From: Massarina eburnea CBS 473.64
Lineage: Eukaryota > Ascomycota > Dothideomycetes > Pleosporales > Massarinaceae
Reading direction: 5' to 3'
DNA length: 64,000 nt
NCBI GenBank assembly: GCA_010093635.1
Contig: MU006787.1
Location: forward strand, 160,374 to 224,373
Positions within the stretch are counted from its first letter, which is position 1; each line of letters opens with the position of its first letter. Made by a program: the position numbers and the translations under genes. The notes under the pieces are model-generated. The model was not told the DNA's origin, did no database searches, and worked only from the letters and a program-made list of their open reading frames with translations. Below are positions 12,105 through 21,669 of the stretch, piece after piece.

Positions 12105-13360
12105 GCACCTACGACGGCGCTCCTCGAAGGTCCCCGTCGATCGGTGTAATGTCTATAATGGTCGCGTGGTAATGACGGCGGCGGCAACATGAGGATGATT
12201 CTGGGTTTCTTGGCGTTTGCTGGATTGGCATTTGTCTTCTTGCACGAGCAAGCACTCCCATCGTCTCCACCTTTTCCTTTTCCACTTCCTCTTTACGAGC
12301 CTTCACGAGCGGTATAATGTCCCAAGACGATGTTACGCCGAAAATGTTTCTTTCATGAATGCGCTAGCTAGGTTGCAGCGCTACGATACCCTCGCTGGAA
12401 TAAATGGTAGGGTTTGATCCTGGTATGGATCGTAGGTAGTACTTAATAACATATTCTAAGACTCTCAGCATGCATTTTCGTCTGTGATGGCTGAGATGCC
12501 GATATACCGTAATTCGTAATGCCTGGTGAGGTTTAAAGCGGTCATTTGTATCACTAGATGTTGCAAGAACATGCATGTGGTGGCTGGCGTGTCCGACCAC
12601 GTTGTATGTGGCTCCTTGCGTGGAGTGTACACTTGCGTAAGGCAACTCGATAACGAAGGTCAGGCAGGAGAGATGCGATGAGGGGAAGGAAGAGGTCGTG
12701 AGGTGCGGTCGAGATTAACTACGAGGCCCCCCTTGGCCCCCGGACATGGCTGACATGACATGATGATCGGCCTTAAGCACGCAAGTCTGTCGTTTCGGGG
12801 ACCCGGGGGCTGGGTTAGGATGTAGGAAATCGGTGGTGAGATAAGTGGTAGGGCAGGTTTAGCCGACAGGGACAGGGGTGCTTAGAGTTCAGCTAGATGC
12901 CTGAAGGTTCCTTTTTCTTTAAAAAAAAAAAAAGGTCTACGTGAGGCTGCGACGTGCTTTTGTAGGCTTAAGTATAATTGGAGAACCTGGAGACGACAGA
13001 GGAATCGCTGAGAGTGTGTTATGATTATGTTTGGGCTGTTGTGGTTAGGGGATAGCATAGTTCATAAAGAGGAAGGGACATGTATAAGTTTCATTGTTTG
13101 TATTTCGTGGTGAGTACTTAGGCTCAAGCGCACTTACTTACTACGTCAATGTAGTAACGAATATCCTAAATCTGTCAAGCGTCTGGGCTTTATTGCTTGT
13201 CCGCCACTGCCTACATCTATTGCGGAACGTTCGCTCACAGATACTTCAACATCCTCTCCCCTCCATCTTCTACACTCACATCATCATCTTTATCCCCGCT
13301 CTCGCCGAGTCTCCGTGACCGCTACAGTCACTCACACACTTCCAGTCTATCACGCCTACC
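12105..13360. other. Intergenic, 1.25 kb
   Basis: No supported gene. It contains an A-rich run near 12920-12932 and G/C-rich stretches around 12725-12860. The last 100 bp before 13361 are C/T-rich and probably form the leader of the next gene. Confidence 0.4.
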
Positions 13361-14941
13361 ATGAATAAGGATATTTCGTTCGAGAAACTTCAGGTCGCCG
13401 ACGCAGCTGCCAGACGTACAGGGCCGGCGAACGTCACGAGGCAACAACAGACGGGTCTCTCTGAACGCCAGAACCCGGCAGATTCTGTCCTAGCCAATCA
13501 ACAACCTCCTTCGACCTCGACAGGACCTCCTGGCTTGGTATCGTCCTCTGTCGCTCCGGGAGTGTCTATATCTGGCAATCCTCAAAATGACGAGACTGGA
13601 TTTGGAACCGGAGTCCCGGTAGCAGGAAATCATGGCACAACGACTGAACCCTCTTCACCATACTCAAACGCTCATAGGTATATCCGGACACCAATATTTT
13701 TTGCCCAGCCTGTGCCACTCATTCCCAATAATGACACAGAACACACGCCATCCCAAGCGTCTCAGGGGCAGGAAATTCTTACTGGCGTTGAATCATCGGT
13801 ACAGGTTGAAACTATCACCGCTGAGACGGTGGGCCCGGCTACACACAGTGCCAACGACACTTCATTGCCGACCCAGTCCGGGGGCCCATCTGTGGGTATT
13901 AGTAACGCCAGTCGCATGCCCCCCAAAAGCCTCTTCGGTTCTCCCCAAATCCACGCACCCCGAACAAGTGTACCTGGAAACACAAGCTCTACTCCACCTG
14001 TTGACTCGTTCACAACCCCCGGGTCTAGCGCTTCAACCCCGTCTGTGGGAAGTACACCAACCAATCCCAGACGGACCATGTTTTCTATGCTCGGGGATGA
14101 CCATACAAGTACCGGCCCCAGTACGTGGGAGCTAATTCGTGCGAGTAACCCTGAGGTTGGCCGACCTTTTCCAACCCGAGGCCATACCCGACCCCGTTAT
14201 CGTTCGTCTGGAGTCAGGCCTGACGACAGACTCCGAAGACTTCAGACCCAATTCCGTTCTCCTCCGGCTCCAAATCAAGAGGAGTCGATGGGTAAATCCC
14301 AGGCTCAATACCCTTTTGCCCCGCCTCTGAAGCAGTCCAGGCCCATGGGGCAAGTCAGAGATGTTGATGAGAGATCTGCGAGATCGAGTACAGGGCACCG
14401 AAACATACAACTACATCCATCCTTGGCAGGATTCGATCAGAATCCTCCGACTGATACACACGTGCCCTATAAAGTCAGCAGGAAAGAGTTCCTCGCATAT
14501 GTATTGAAAATGAGAGCATCGCGCAAGACGAATGCCGCCATCGCCGGCTCTACTCCAGTCACGGCTACAGCATCAGTCACGGCTACAGCACCAGTCACGG
14601 TTACAGCACCAGCAGCCGAGAACAACATCGCGGCCATGTGGCTGCCCACTACGATAGGGACGGATGCGACATGTAATAGATGCGCAATCTCACTGTCTTT
14701 TCACTCCGAGTTCGAACTGGTTCAGGGCAGGTGCGGAAGGTGTGGTCTCACTCCATTATGTAAAACTTGCCACTCGTTTGAAGTGACTCAGCAGTGGGGA
14801 GAGGCTAGGAAGTTGGCGGAGGCGAAGAAGTCTAAGGAGGCGGAACAATCTACGGAGGCGAAAAAGGGGACCGATGGGAAGAAGGGACCTGAGGACAAGG
14901 GCAAGGGCAAGCAAAGGGCCAAAGATGACGAGGGTAGTTAG
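13361..14941 (+). CDS. Disordered protein with C-terminal zinc-ribbon motif
   Basis: One intronless frame of 526 aa. Residues 1-400 are Ser/Thr/Pro/Gln-rich with no recognisable fold. Near residues 400-425 a degenerate repeat alternates VTATA and VTATAP units. Close to the C-terminus there are three CxxC pairs (CNRC, CGRC, CKTC) within about 40 residues, compatible with a zinc ribbon. The tail is a Lys/Glu/Ala-rich low-complexity segment (EAKKSKEAEQ, KGKGKQRAKDD) that could be a helix or nuclear signal. I do not recognise the family. Absence of introns is unusual for a gene this long in this window. Confidence 0.6.
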   Translation: MNKDISFEKLQVADAAARRTGPANVTRQQQTGLSERQNPADSVLANQQPPSTSTGPPGLVSSSVAPGVSISGNPQNDETGFGTGVPVAGNHGTTTEPSSPYSNAHRYIRTPIFFAQPVPLIPNNDTEHTPSQASQGQEILTGVESSVQVETITAETVGPATHSANDTSLPTQSGGPSVGISNASRMPPKSLFGSPQIHAPRTSVPGNTSSTPPVDSFTTPGSSASTPSVGSTPTNPRRTMFSMLGDDHTSTGPSTWELIRASNPEVGRPFPTRGHTRPRYRSSGVRPDDRLRRLQTQFRSPPAPNQEESMGKSQAQYPFAPPLKQSRPMGQVRDVDERSARSSTGHRNIQLHPSLAGFDQNPPTDTHVPYKVSRKEFLAYVLKMRASRKTNAAIAGSTPVTATASVTATAPVTVTAPAAENNIAAMWLPTTIGTDATCNRCAISLSFHSEFELVQGRCGRCGLTPLCKTCHSFEVTQQWGEARKLAEAKKSKEAEQSTEAKKGTDGKKGPEDKGKGKQRAKDDEGS

Positions 14942-15184
14942 TGAAGCCGGGAAGGAGGGAGGATTAGTTGTGAATAGGAGTATGTTGGGCTGGACAGAGG
15001 CTGTGTACGCTACAGCGAGGATGCACGACTAGAGTTCAAAGGAAAATCGATGGCATTGCATGTCACGGGCCTTGACGGCACTCCGTGTTCGTTACGTTAT
15101 AGACTAGAATAGAAAAAGTAGCAGAAACGCCCAAGTATTCGTTATCCAGATTGGCCGGAATCGCCGTTTTGACAGCAAGCGAAA

Positions 15185-16222
15185 TCACCACTTGATCTTC
15201 TTGTCCTTGCCAATGAACTCGTCGATGATATCCAAGTAGTAGTCCTGCAACCCGTCGTCAGCAAATGTGCACAATGGGAAAGAGTATAAATCAAAACATA
15301 CCTGGAGGTCCTCCGCCTTGGGCACCTCGTCGCTCTTGGAGTAGAGATCGTAAGGGTTGAAAGCCTTGACAGCCTCCAACATCTTCTCATCCTTCTCGTT
15401 CATCATCCACTTATACGCGCCCTGCGAGTGCCACGGGTAGAAGCTGTGATACCGAATCATAGCCAAGCCCTCATCGGGAATGGTGCTCTGCTCCTTCATG
15501 ATGTGGTACAAGTACTCGTCATGGCCCCAGCTGAGCATGACGCTGTCGAGACCGCATCCGGGCTCGTAGATGCCGAACTCGGTGCTGTAGATGGGGTCCT
15601 TGAAATCTGGGTTCCTTTTGAAAGTGTCGGGGTAGATGATGCCGGGCGAGAAGGCGCAGCCTACAGGGAATGTGTCACCGACGACATCCCATTGACCCTC
15701 TGCGGCGTAGAAGAAGAGGAGTTTGCCCAGGTCGTGGATCAGACCGACAAGTTGCATCCAGCGCGGCTTTCCGTCGCGACGGATGGCTTCGGCGGATTGG
15801 AGCAGGTGCTCGATTTGCGAGAGGGAGGTGTCGGGGTCGGATTCGTCGATGAGGGTGTTGAGTTTCTCCATGGCTTCCCAGACCGTCATCTCTGCGCGAG
15901 TCTTTGCGTGGAAAGAGTTGCGGGCTTTGAGGTTGTAGGCGACGGTTTGCTTCTCGTGCTGCTCGCGGTAGAAGTTCTTGACGCGGTCGCAGGCTTCTTC
16001 GTATTGCCGGAATTGCGTCTTGTCTTTCTCCGAGTCGAATTGGGATTGCTCGTAGATGTCCTTTTCTTTTTGGGTGGCGGTGCCGTTCTTCACTTTGAGT
16101 GCGGCTTTGAGCACGTTTACGTCGTCGATGGCGTCGGAGGTGGCTTCGAGGGCGAGGCCATCGCGCGGGTTGGCAAAGGGCTCAGCCACGTTGGGGGTCT
16201 CGATGAGGGCACCGGGAGCCAT
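15185..16222 (-). CDS. MIOX: myo-Inositol oxygenase (MIOX)
   Basis: Opens myo-inositol with O2 to D-glucuronate using a non-haem di-iron centre. Two exons, 16222-15302 and 15244-15185, give 326 aa. The 57-nt intron is in frame and stop-free, so the unspliced frame also stays open (345 aa), but the C-terminus DYYLDIIDEFIGKDKKIKW after splicing matches the family. All six iron ligands known from the mouse/human enzyme are present: His138 (IEHLLQSAE), His163-Asp164 (LIHDLGK), His234 (SWGHDEY), His259 (RYHSFYPWH) and Asp292 (NPYDLYSK). It is the first gene of a five-gene oxidoreductase block and is divergent from the aldo-keto reductase, with a decamer repeat in the shared upstream region. Confidence 0.95.
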   Translation of the reverse strand: MAPGALIETPNVAEPFANPRDGLALEATSDAIDDVNVLKAALKVKNGTATQKEKDIYEQSQFDSEKDKTQFRQYEEACDRVKNFYREQHEKQTVAYNLKARNSFHAKTRAEMTVWEAMEKLNTLIDESDPDTSLSQIEHLLQSAEAIRRDGKPRWMQLVGLIHDLGKLLFFYAAEGQWDVVGDTFPVGCAFSPGIIYPDTFKRNPDFKDPIYSTEFGIYEPGCGLDSVMLSWGHDEYLYHIMKEQSTIPDEGLAMIRYHSFYPWHSQGAYKWMMNEKDEKMLEAVKAFNPYDLYSKSDEVPKAEDLQVCFDLYSFPLCTFADDGLQDYYLDIIDEFIGKDKKIKW

Positions 16223-17187
16223 TTTGATGGTGTGATAGATGAAGATGCTTGCAAGATATTGAAGAGGGTTTGAATGATGGCGAGGAATAGGGATGAGAGG
16301 ACCGGTACTTAACCTTCACTCACCCACAAATACAAAAGGCAAACCAACTCCGCATTAACCATCCCCCACACGGTTCCGAGAAAGCTCCAGCCTACCATGA
16401 CCTTCTCTGCAACACAAAGCCGGCTGAAAAACCTGCACTTTGACATGCCGTACCTTCATTGCTCCACCACTATCCACTGTTTCGCGGCCCTGAGCATCAC
16501 TTAGCATCACTTAGCATCACGGCGCTTCGTGAGGCAAATCTCCCCGCTCTCTAGCACAGAACTTGTTACAGTGTAGTTCGTAGGCTCGTAATGTGCTGGC
16601 GGTGGTTGGGTTAGAAGTTAGGCGCGGCGTAGCGTTGGTGGCTGTCTGGTTCGGGTCCAGCGAGGGAAATTCTCACCGCTGACAGGGGACACGGCCCGCC
16701 TTTCCCTTTTGGGACGCGATGAGATGGGAGCTGATCATGCGGGTAGGTCATGGTGGTGATGGTGCACGCACGATGACGGCGGGTGGGATGTCGACGACTG
16801 TAAACGGCGAGGATGTACGGGTGTTGGCGATGTGCGAGGGCGCTCTAGAAGTTTGCCGCATGAGGAAGGCAGTGTGAATCACGTGATGTCTCTTCACTGT
16901 CGGCGTTTGAGTCTCCCACTAAGCCTCGGCGCGCCCTCGGACCGAGACACCCCGGCGGGGCAATCAACGGCGGGGCATCGGAAGAATTAATCTCATCAAT
17001 CACCAGCCCAAACCTCCGTTTGGAGCCATAGCACCGCGAGCATGCAGCGTCACAGCCAGGCACACACAGCCCGACATCCCGCCATCCATATATTACCCCC
17101 TTGACCCCTCACCCCGCCATGAACCCCTCGCTCGCAAAGTTCATGCTCAGCAAGACCCCAGAATCTATTCTACACCCTACACCAACC
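16223..17187. promoter_or_regulatory. Divergent promoter, MIOX / aldo-keto reductase
   Basis: About 0.96 kb between the two starts. It contains three copies of AGCATCAC at 16493-16520 with a 10-bp period, a CACGTG E-box near 16880 and a TATA-like CATATATTA near 17087-17096, about 95 bp before the aldo-keto reductase ATG. A co-regulating element is plausible but unproved. Confidence 0.45.
16493..16520. repeat. Triple AGCATCAC direct repeat, 10-bp period
   Basis: Copies begin at 16493, 16503 and 16513; spacers are TT. They lie about 270-300 bp upstream of the MIOX start. A period of one helical turn would put bound proteins on the same DNA face. Confidence 0.7.
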
Positions 17188-18188
17188 ATGGACACGCCTC
17201 TGAAGCTGAACACGGGCGCGACGATCCCCGCGCTGGGACTCGGGACGTGGCAGAGTGCGCCGGGAGAGGTGAAGAAGGCGGTCATCCATGCCATTGAGGG
17301 CGGGTACAGACACATCGATTGTGCCTTCTGCTACCAGAACGAAGACGAGGTCGGCGAGGCGCTGCAGGACGTTATCTCGCGGGGCATCGTGAAGAGGGAG
17401 GATTTGTTCATTACGAGTAAACTGTGGTGCACATTCCATAAGCGGCCCGAGGAGGGGCTGCAGAAGAGCTTGGATTTGCTGAAGACGCCGTATGTGGATC
17501 TGTATTTGGTGCACTGGCCGGTGCCCATGAACCCCAATGGTAACCACCCGCTCTTCCCCAAACTCGAAGACGGGTCCCGCGATCTCGACCACAGCACAAA
17601 CCACATCGAGACATGGAAAGGTCTCGAGAAGCTCATCAAAGCGCACCCCGAGAAAGTCAAGGCGATCGGCGTCGCAAACTACTCGGTCAAGTACATGGAG
17701 AAGCTGCTCGCGCAGGCTACCATTGTCCCCGCCGCCAACCAGATCGAGAACCATCCCCTGCTCCCTCAGCAAGAAATCGTCGATTTCTGCCAGGCAAAGG
17801 GCATCCATATCACCGCGTACAGTCCGCTCGGGAGCACTGGATCGCCACTCTTCAAGGACGAGGCTGTCAACGAAGTTGCGAAGAAACACGGTGTGGGGCC
17901 AGGAACCGTACTTTTGAGCTATCATCGTGAGTTCGCTCCCCTCTTGAACCCCCAAGAAGAAGAGAGGTGCTAATAAGAACAGTCGCTCGCGACATCTCCG
18001 TGCTCGCCAAATCCGTAACCCCCTCCCGCATCGACGAGAACCGCAAGCTCATCACTCTCGACTCTTCAGACCTCGACGCTCTCAACGCCATCCACAAGAA
18101 GAACGGTGTGACGCGCTTCGTGTACCCTGCCTTTGGCGTAGATGCAGGGTTCCCGGATAAGACGGGAGGTGTTGATATGAGCGGTTGA
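17188..18188 (+). CDS. Aldo-keto reductase, candidate D-glucuronate reductase
   Basis: Two exons, 17188-17926 and 17983-18188, give 314 aa, the normal AKR length. Upstream in-frame ATGs at 17119 and 17143 would add a 15-23-residue leader, but the ATG at 17188 has a good context (ACCATGG) and begins right at the AKR fold. The catalytic tetrad is Asp44, Tyr49, Lys78 and His109 (HIDCAFCY, SKLW, LVHWP). The KSVTPSRIDEN motif in exon 2 is the usual NADPH 2'-phosphate binder. Fungal relatives reduce aldoses, uronic acids and glyceraldehyde. Next to MIOX, reduction of D-glucuronate to L-gulonate is the best inference; L-glyceraldehyde or xylose reduction are alternatives. Confidence 0.88.
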
Positions 18189-18292
18189 CGCTATACCCAT
18201 ATGTAGAATACAATGAAAAGTATATGTTTGAAATTTGTGGCATGCTTCATCATAATGCAAAGCCAAAGAGTAAATGTACAGCACCCATGATC

Positions 18293-19143
18293 CTATCTCC
18301 CCATCCACCCCCCATCAACAGTAACAACCTCCCCACTCACATACGCACTCCCCCTCCCCGCCAACCAAACAATAACACCCTTGAAATCCTCGGGCGTCCC
18401 CCACCTCCCCGCGGGGATCCTCGCCAAAATACTCGTCGCGCGCGTCTCGTCGTTAATCAAGGCAGTATTCATCTCCGTAGCGATATACCCTGGCGCAATA
18501 GCATTCACATTGATGCCCTTGGACGCCCACTCATTAGACAAAGCTTTCGTAAGCTGCGCAACACCACCCTTGGACGCGGCGTAGGCGGGGATAGTGAAGC
18601 CGCCTTGGAAGGAGAGCAGGGAGGCGATATTGATGACTGCGCCGCGGCGATTCGAAGACGTGGAGATGGGCGGTTGCTCGAGCATATGCGCGCCTACATC
18701 GCGACACAGAGTGAAGACGGATGTCAGGTTCACTTGCAACACGGCCTGCCAGTCGTCGTCGGGGAACTGGTGCGCTGGGTGGCGCTTTTGTATGCCGCCG
18801 CAGTTCAGCAGGATGTGGATGCGGTGGCCGTCTTTTAGGATCGTGGGCGTGAGTTGCGCGACCGAGGCGTTGGAGGAGAGGTCGGCCGTGTAGATTGTGG
18901 CTTTGCGGCCGAGGGCTTCGATGGCGGTTTTGGTGGTTTGGTTGCTGGTGTCGCGCTGGGTTGGGGTTAGGATGGGATGGAGGGATGGGGGATGGGGGAT
19001 GGGAGAGGTACTTGGACGAGTAGGATGTCTGCTCCGGCTTCTGCGAGGGCGAGGGCCATTGCTTGACCGATTCCTCTGGTTCCGCCTGTAACGAGGGCGG
19101 TTTGGCCCTCGAGAGAGAAGAGGTCTTGCACTGTTGTTGCCAT
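18293..19143 (-). CDS. KduD-like short-chain dehydrogenase, candidate 5-keto-D-gluconate reductase
   Basis: Two exons, 19143-19012 and 18955-18293 (56-nt intron, phase 0), give 264 aa. The frame that runs upstream of 18955 is an artefact; the true N-terminus lies in another frame and carries the Rossmann motif TGGTRGIG (19-26). The catalytic triad is Ser156, Tyr169 and Lys173 (NIASLLSFQGG, PAYAASK). NVNAIAPGY, RIPAGRWGTPED and VDGGW strongly resemble bacterial KduD and gluconate 5-dehydrogenase. The usual NNAG is NCGG here (from Asn95). In the cluster, reduction of 5-keto-D-gluconate to D-gluconate fits best. It converges with the aldo-keto reductase and diverges from the zinc dehydrogenase. 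Confidence 0.88.
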
Positions 19144-19653
19144 TGTTCTGGCTTTCCAATCCCTTTGATTCTTTCCTTCAACAAAGCACCAAAAACCGTC
19201 TTTGAAACCAACAATCCGGCCTCGGGGGATATATTATGCAAAGACACGGCCGCCTCCACGCCCCTGTCCAGAGCTCCATCGCCAGTGTCCACAGGTTTTT
19301 AGCGCGGGGCGTCGGCAATTGCCCTCGCTGGAGCCATGACGTGGTTAGTGCTGTAAGAGGTACCCCGCCCACGCCAACGCCATCGGCGTTTGGAAATGCG
19401 GGACGAGCAAAGGCCGAAGGAGGCAGTTCTCTCCAACTTTTTGCCTCGTTCTCTGGGAGGATGAGCTGAGGTTTCGCGTCTTGTGGACTCTTGAGTGAAT
19501 TGTCGCTTTCTCTCTCTTCCATAACTTCTTCGCATTTTCGCGATCAACTGCACCCTTTGACGACTGCAACGACCACTTTGTGCTCGTGTAGCTACAGATA
19601 GACAAACAACCTTCTCTCGCATCAATCATTCTTCAACCGAAGAAAGATTCAAA
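19144..19653. promoter_or_regulatory. Bidirectional promoter, SDR / zinc dehydrogenase
   Basis: A 510-bp region separates the divergent starts at 19143 and 19654. The minus-strand frames across it have no domain content. Two genes of the Aspergillus niger D-glucuronate pathway are reported to share a bidirectional promoter, so the arrangement is reminiscent. Confidence 0.5.
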
Positions 19654-21006
19654 ATGGCTACAGAGCAGAAGCCCGACGTCCAACAACCCGCGCAACAAAT
19701 CCGCGCCTCCGTCCTCCACGGCGCCCAAGACCTACGAATAGTAAAAACCCACCTCCCCTCATCCCCATCCCCATCCCCTCTAACAGCCAACCCCAGGAAT
19801 CGCGCTCCATCTTCCCCCCAGGCCCAGCCGAGCTCCAAGTCTCCGTGCGCTCCACAGGGCTCTGCGGCTCCGACCTGCATTACTACCGACACTACCGCAA
19901 TGGGGACATAATTGTGCAGGAGCCCATGTCCCTAGGTCACGAGTCCGCGGGCGTGGTAGTCAGTATAGGTTCGGAAGTCAAGAACTTTGCTGTCGGCGAC
20001 AAAGTCGCGCTAGAAGTGGGGCAGCCGTGTGAGCAGTGCGCGAGGTGTAAAGAGGGACGGTATAATATCTGCAAGGAGATGAAGTTTCGGAGCAGTGCGA
20101 AGGCGTTTCCGCATGCGCAGGGGACGTTGCAGGATAGGATCAATCACCCCGCAGCTTGGTGTCACAAGTGAGTTTCTTTCTGCCTTGGACTGGTGGCGTG
20201 AGGGAAGCTGATGGAGTTAGGTTGCCGGAAAATGTTTCGCTGGATCTGGGCGCGTTGTTGGAGCCGCTGGGCGTGGGTATCCAGGCTTCGAAACGCGCAC
20301 AGCTTCCTGCGGGCTCGACGGTGCTTGTTTTCGGCGCCGGCGCCGTCGGACTCTTGGTCGCGGCCATGGCGAGGATCTCAGGTGCGGGAACAGTGGTGAT
20401 AGCGGACATCGACATCGGGCGAGTGAGTTTCGCGGTAGAGAACCATTTCGCGCACAGAGGCTTCACGGTACCGCTGAAGCGGGGGAGTACGATAGAAGAG
20501 AACCTCGAGATCGCAAAGGAGACGGCTGCCGAGATTGGTCAGGTGACGAAGTTGAGTGGTGGGTTGATCGGAGAAGTGGATGCCGTGTTTGAGTGCACAG
20601 GCGTACCTTCGTGTGTGCAAGCTTCGATATACGTAAGTAACGGCATTATTCGCCATGTGTGCGGCTTGTGACTAATGGCGAGCAGGCGACACGGCCAGGA
20701 GGCAAGATCTTGCTCATTGGTATGGGCACACCTATCCAGACCCTCCCCATCTCGGCCGCCGCTCTTCGAGAAGTCGACATCATGGGCGTCTTCCGGTACG
20801 CTAATACCTACCCCACGGGCGTGGAAGTGGTCTCGAAGAAGGGGCCCGAGTACCCCGACTTCTCGAAACTGGTCACACATCGGTACAAGGGACTTGAATC
20901 GGCAGAAGAAGCTTTCGCGATGGCTGGGAAGACAAAGGACGATGATGGGAAGCTGGTGATCAAGGTCGTCATCGAGACTGGCGAGGAAGACAAGGCGAAT
21001 CTGTAG
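19654..21006 (+). CDS. Zinc polyol-type dehydrogenase (MDR), candidate L-idonate 5-dehydrogenase
   Basis: Four exons (19654-19740, 19797-20167, 20221-20632, 20686-21006) give 396 aa. Catalytic zinc ligands are Cys52 (GLCGSD), His77 and Glu78 (LGHE). Structural zinc cysteines are 107, 110, 113 and 121 in the canonical CEQCARC...C spacing. The Rossmann motif is GAGAVG, and the acidic residue after strand two (VVIADID) points to NAD rather than NADP. The closest families are sorbitol, xylitol, L-arabinitol and L-idonate dehydrogenases. With MIOX and the KduD-like SDR nearby, oxidation of L-idonate to 5-keto-D-gluconate is the best fit; a plain sorbitol or xylitol dehydrogenase is the alternative. 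Confidence 0.9.
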
Positions 21007-21669
21007 AGTTTAGGTGGCCATGTTCAGTTACTGCTCTTCATGCTCGTAAACAACCCGCAACAACGGCTGAGCCTACCATCCCCATACTTGGTCTTGCACG
21101 TGCCTTTGACACTGCCTCGTGACGAAGGCATCCCACGCCAAAAAAAGCCACGGATATCTTTTTTGCGGGGGAAGATCTCGCCGCGCTCCATCCGACAGCC
21201 CTAACGAGCACCAAGGGGGAAATTTGCTCCGCTACAAATGGCGCGGTTCAAATGCGGAAACGGTCAAACGTAGAAAGCCCGTATCTCCCCCACAACTCCA
21301 CACGGCACTATCCATGTCGCTATCGATATGCGGGGACCCTGACTTGACCTGGATGATTGTTTTTCCTTTGGTCGCGAAATGCCGTCTTCTGGTGTGCTGT
21401 CCCAACGTAGTAGGCCCGAAGGAGTAGTAACTTGAAGAAAGAGACGTGTCGGCGAGAATGCTAGGGTGGTGTGGAGTTACATGGCATCGCATTCTACATA
21501 GAGGCTCAGAGGACGTGCGTCAAGAGCTATGACCATCGGGTTTTCCATGATCAACAACATACTTGACCGCCATCTACCTTCCACAACTCCACGAAACCTC
21601 ACCGTTTCCACATCCCCCATCCTCTCCTCCTTTCCCCCCCAGCCTCCCTTCCGCCAAAAATCACTCACA
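21007..21669. other. Intergenic, upstream of the IolG-like gene
   Basis: A 663-bp stretch between two same-strand genes. Open frames on both strands look random. The last 80 bp before 21670 are a C/T-rich leader (CCCCATCCTCTCCTCC type). Confidence 0.4.

Noticed and set aside
14780..14795. Single TGACTCA matches in coding regions (also near 27709 and 34498)
   Set aside because: Isolated sites inside exons or gene bodies, expected by chance; unlike the triple array before LeuRS.
15428..16273. 281-residue plus-strand frame opposite MIOX
   Set aside because: Antisense to MIOX; low-complexity Val/Gly/Glu content and no domain.
18534..19292. 252-residue minus-strand frame at the SDR gene
   Set aside because: Alternative frame of the SDR; only the spliced reading restores the Rossmann motif and Ser-Tyr-Lys triad.
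21226..21260. tRNA-like box B (CGGTTCAAATGC)
   Set aside because: No A box or cloverleaf can be formed around it; last bases do not fit the consensus.
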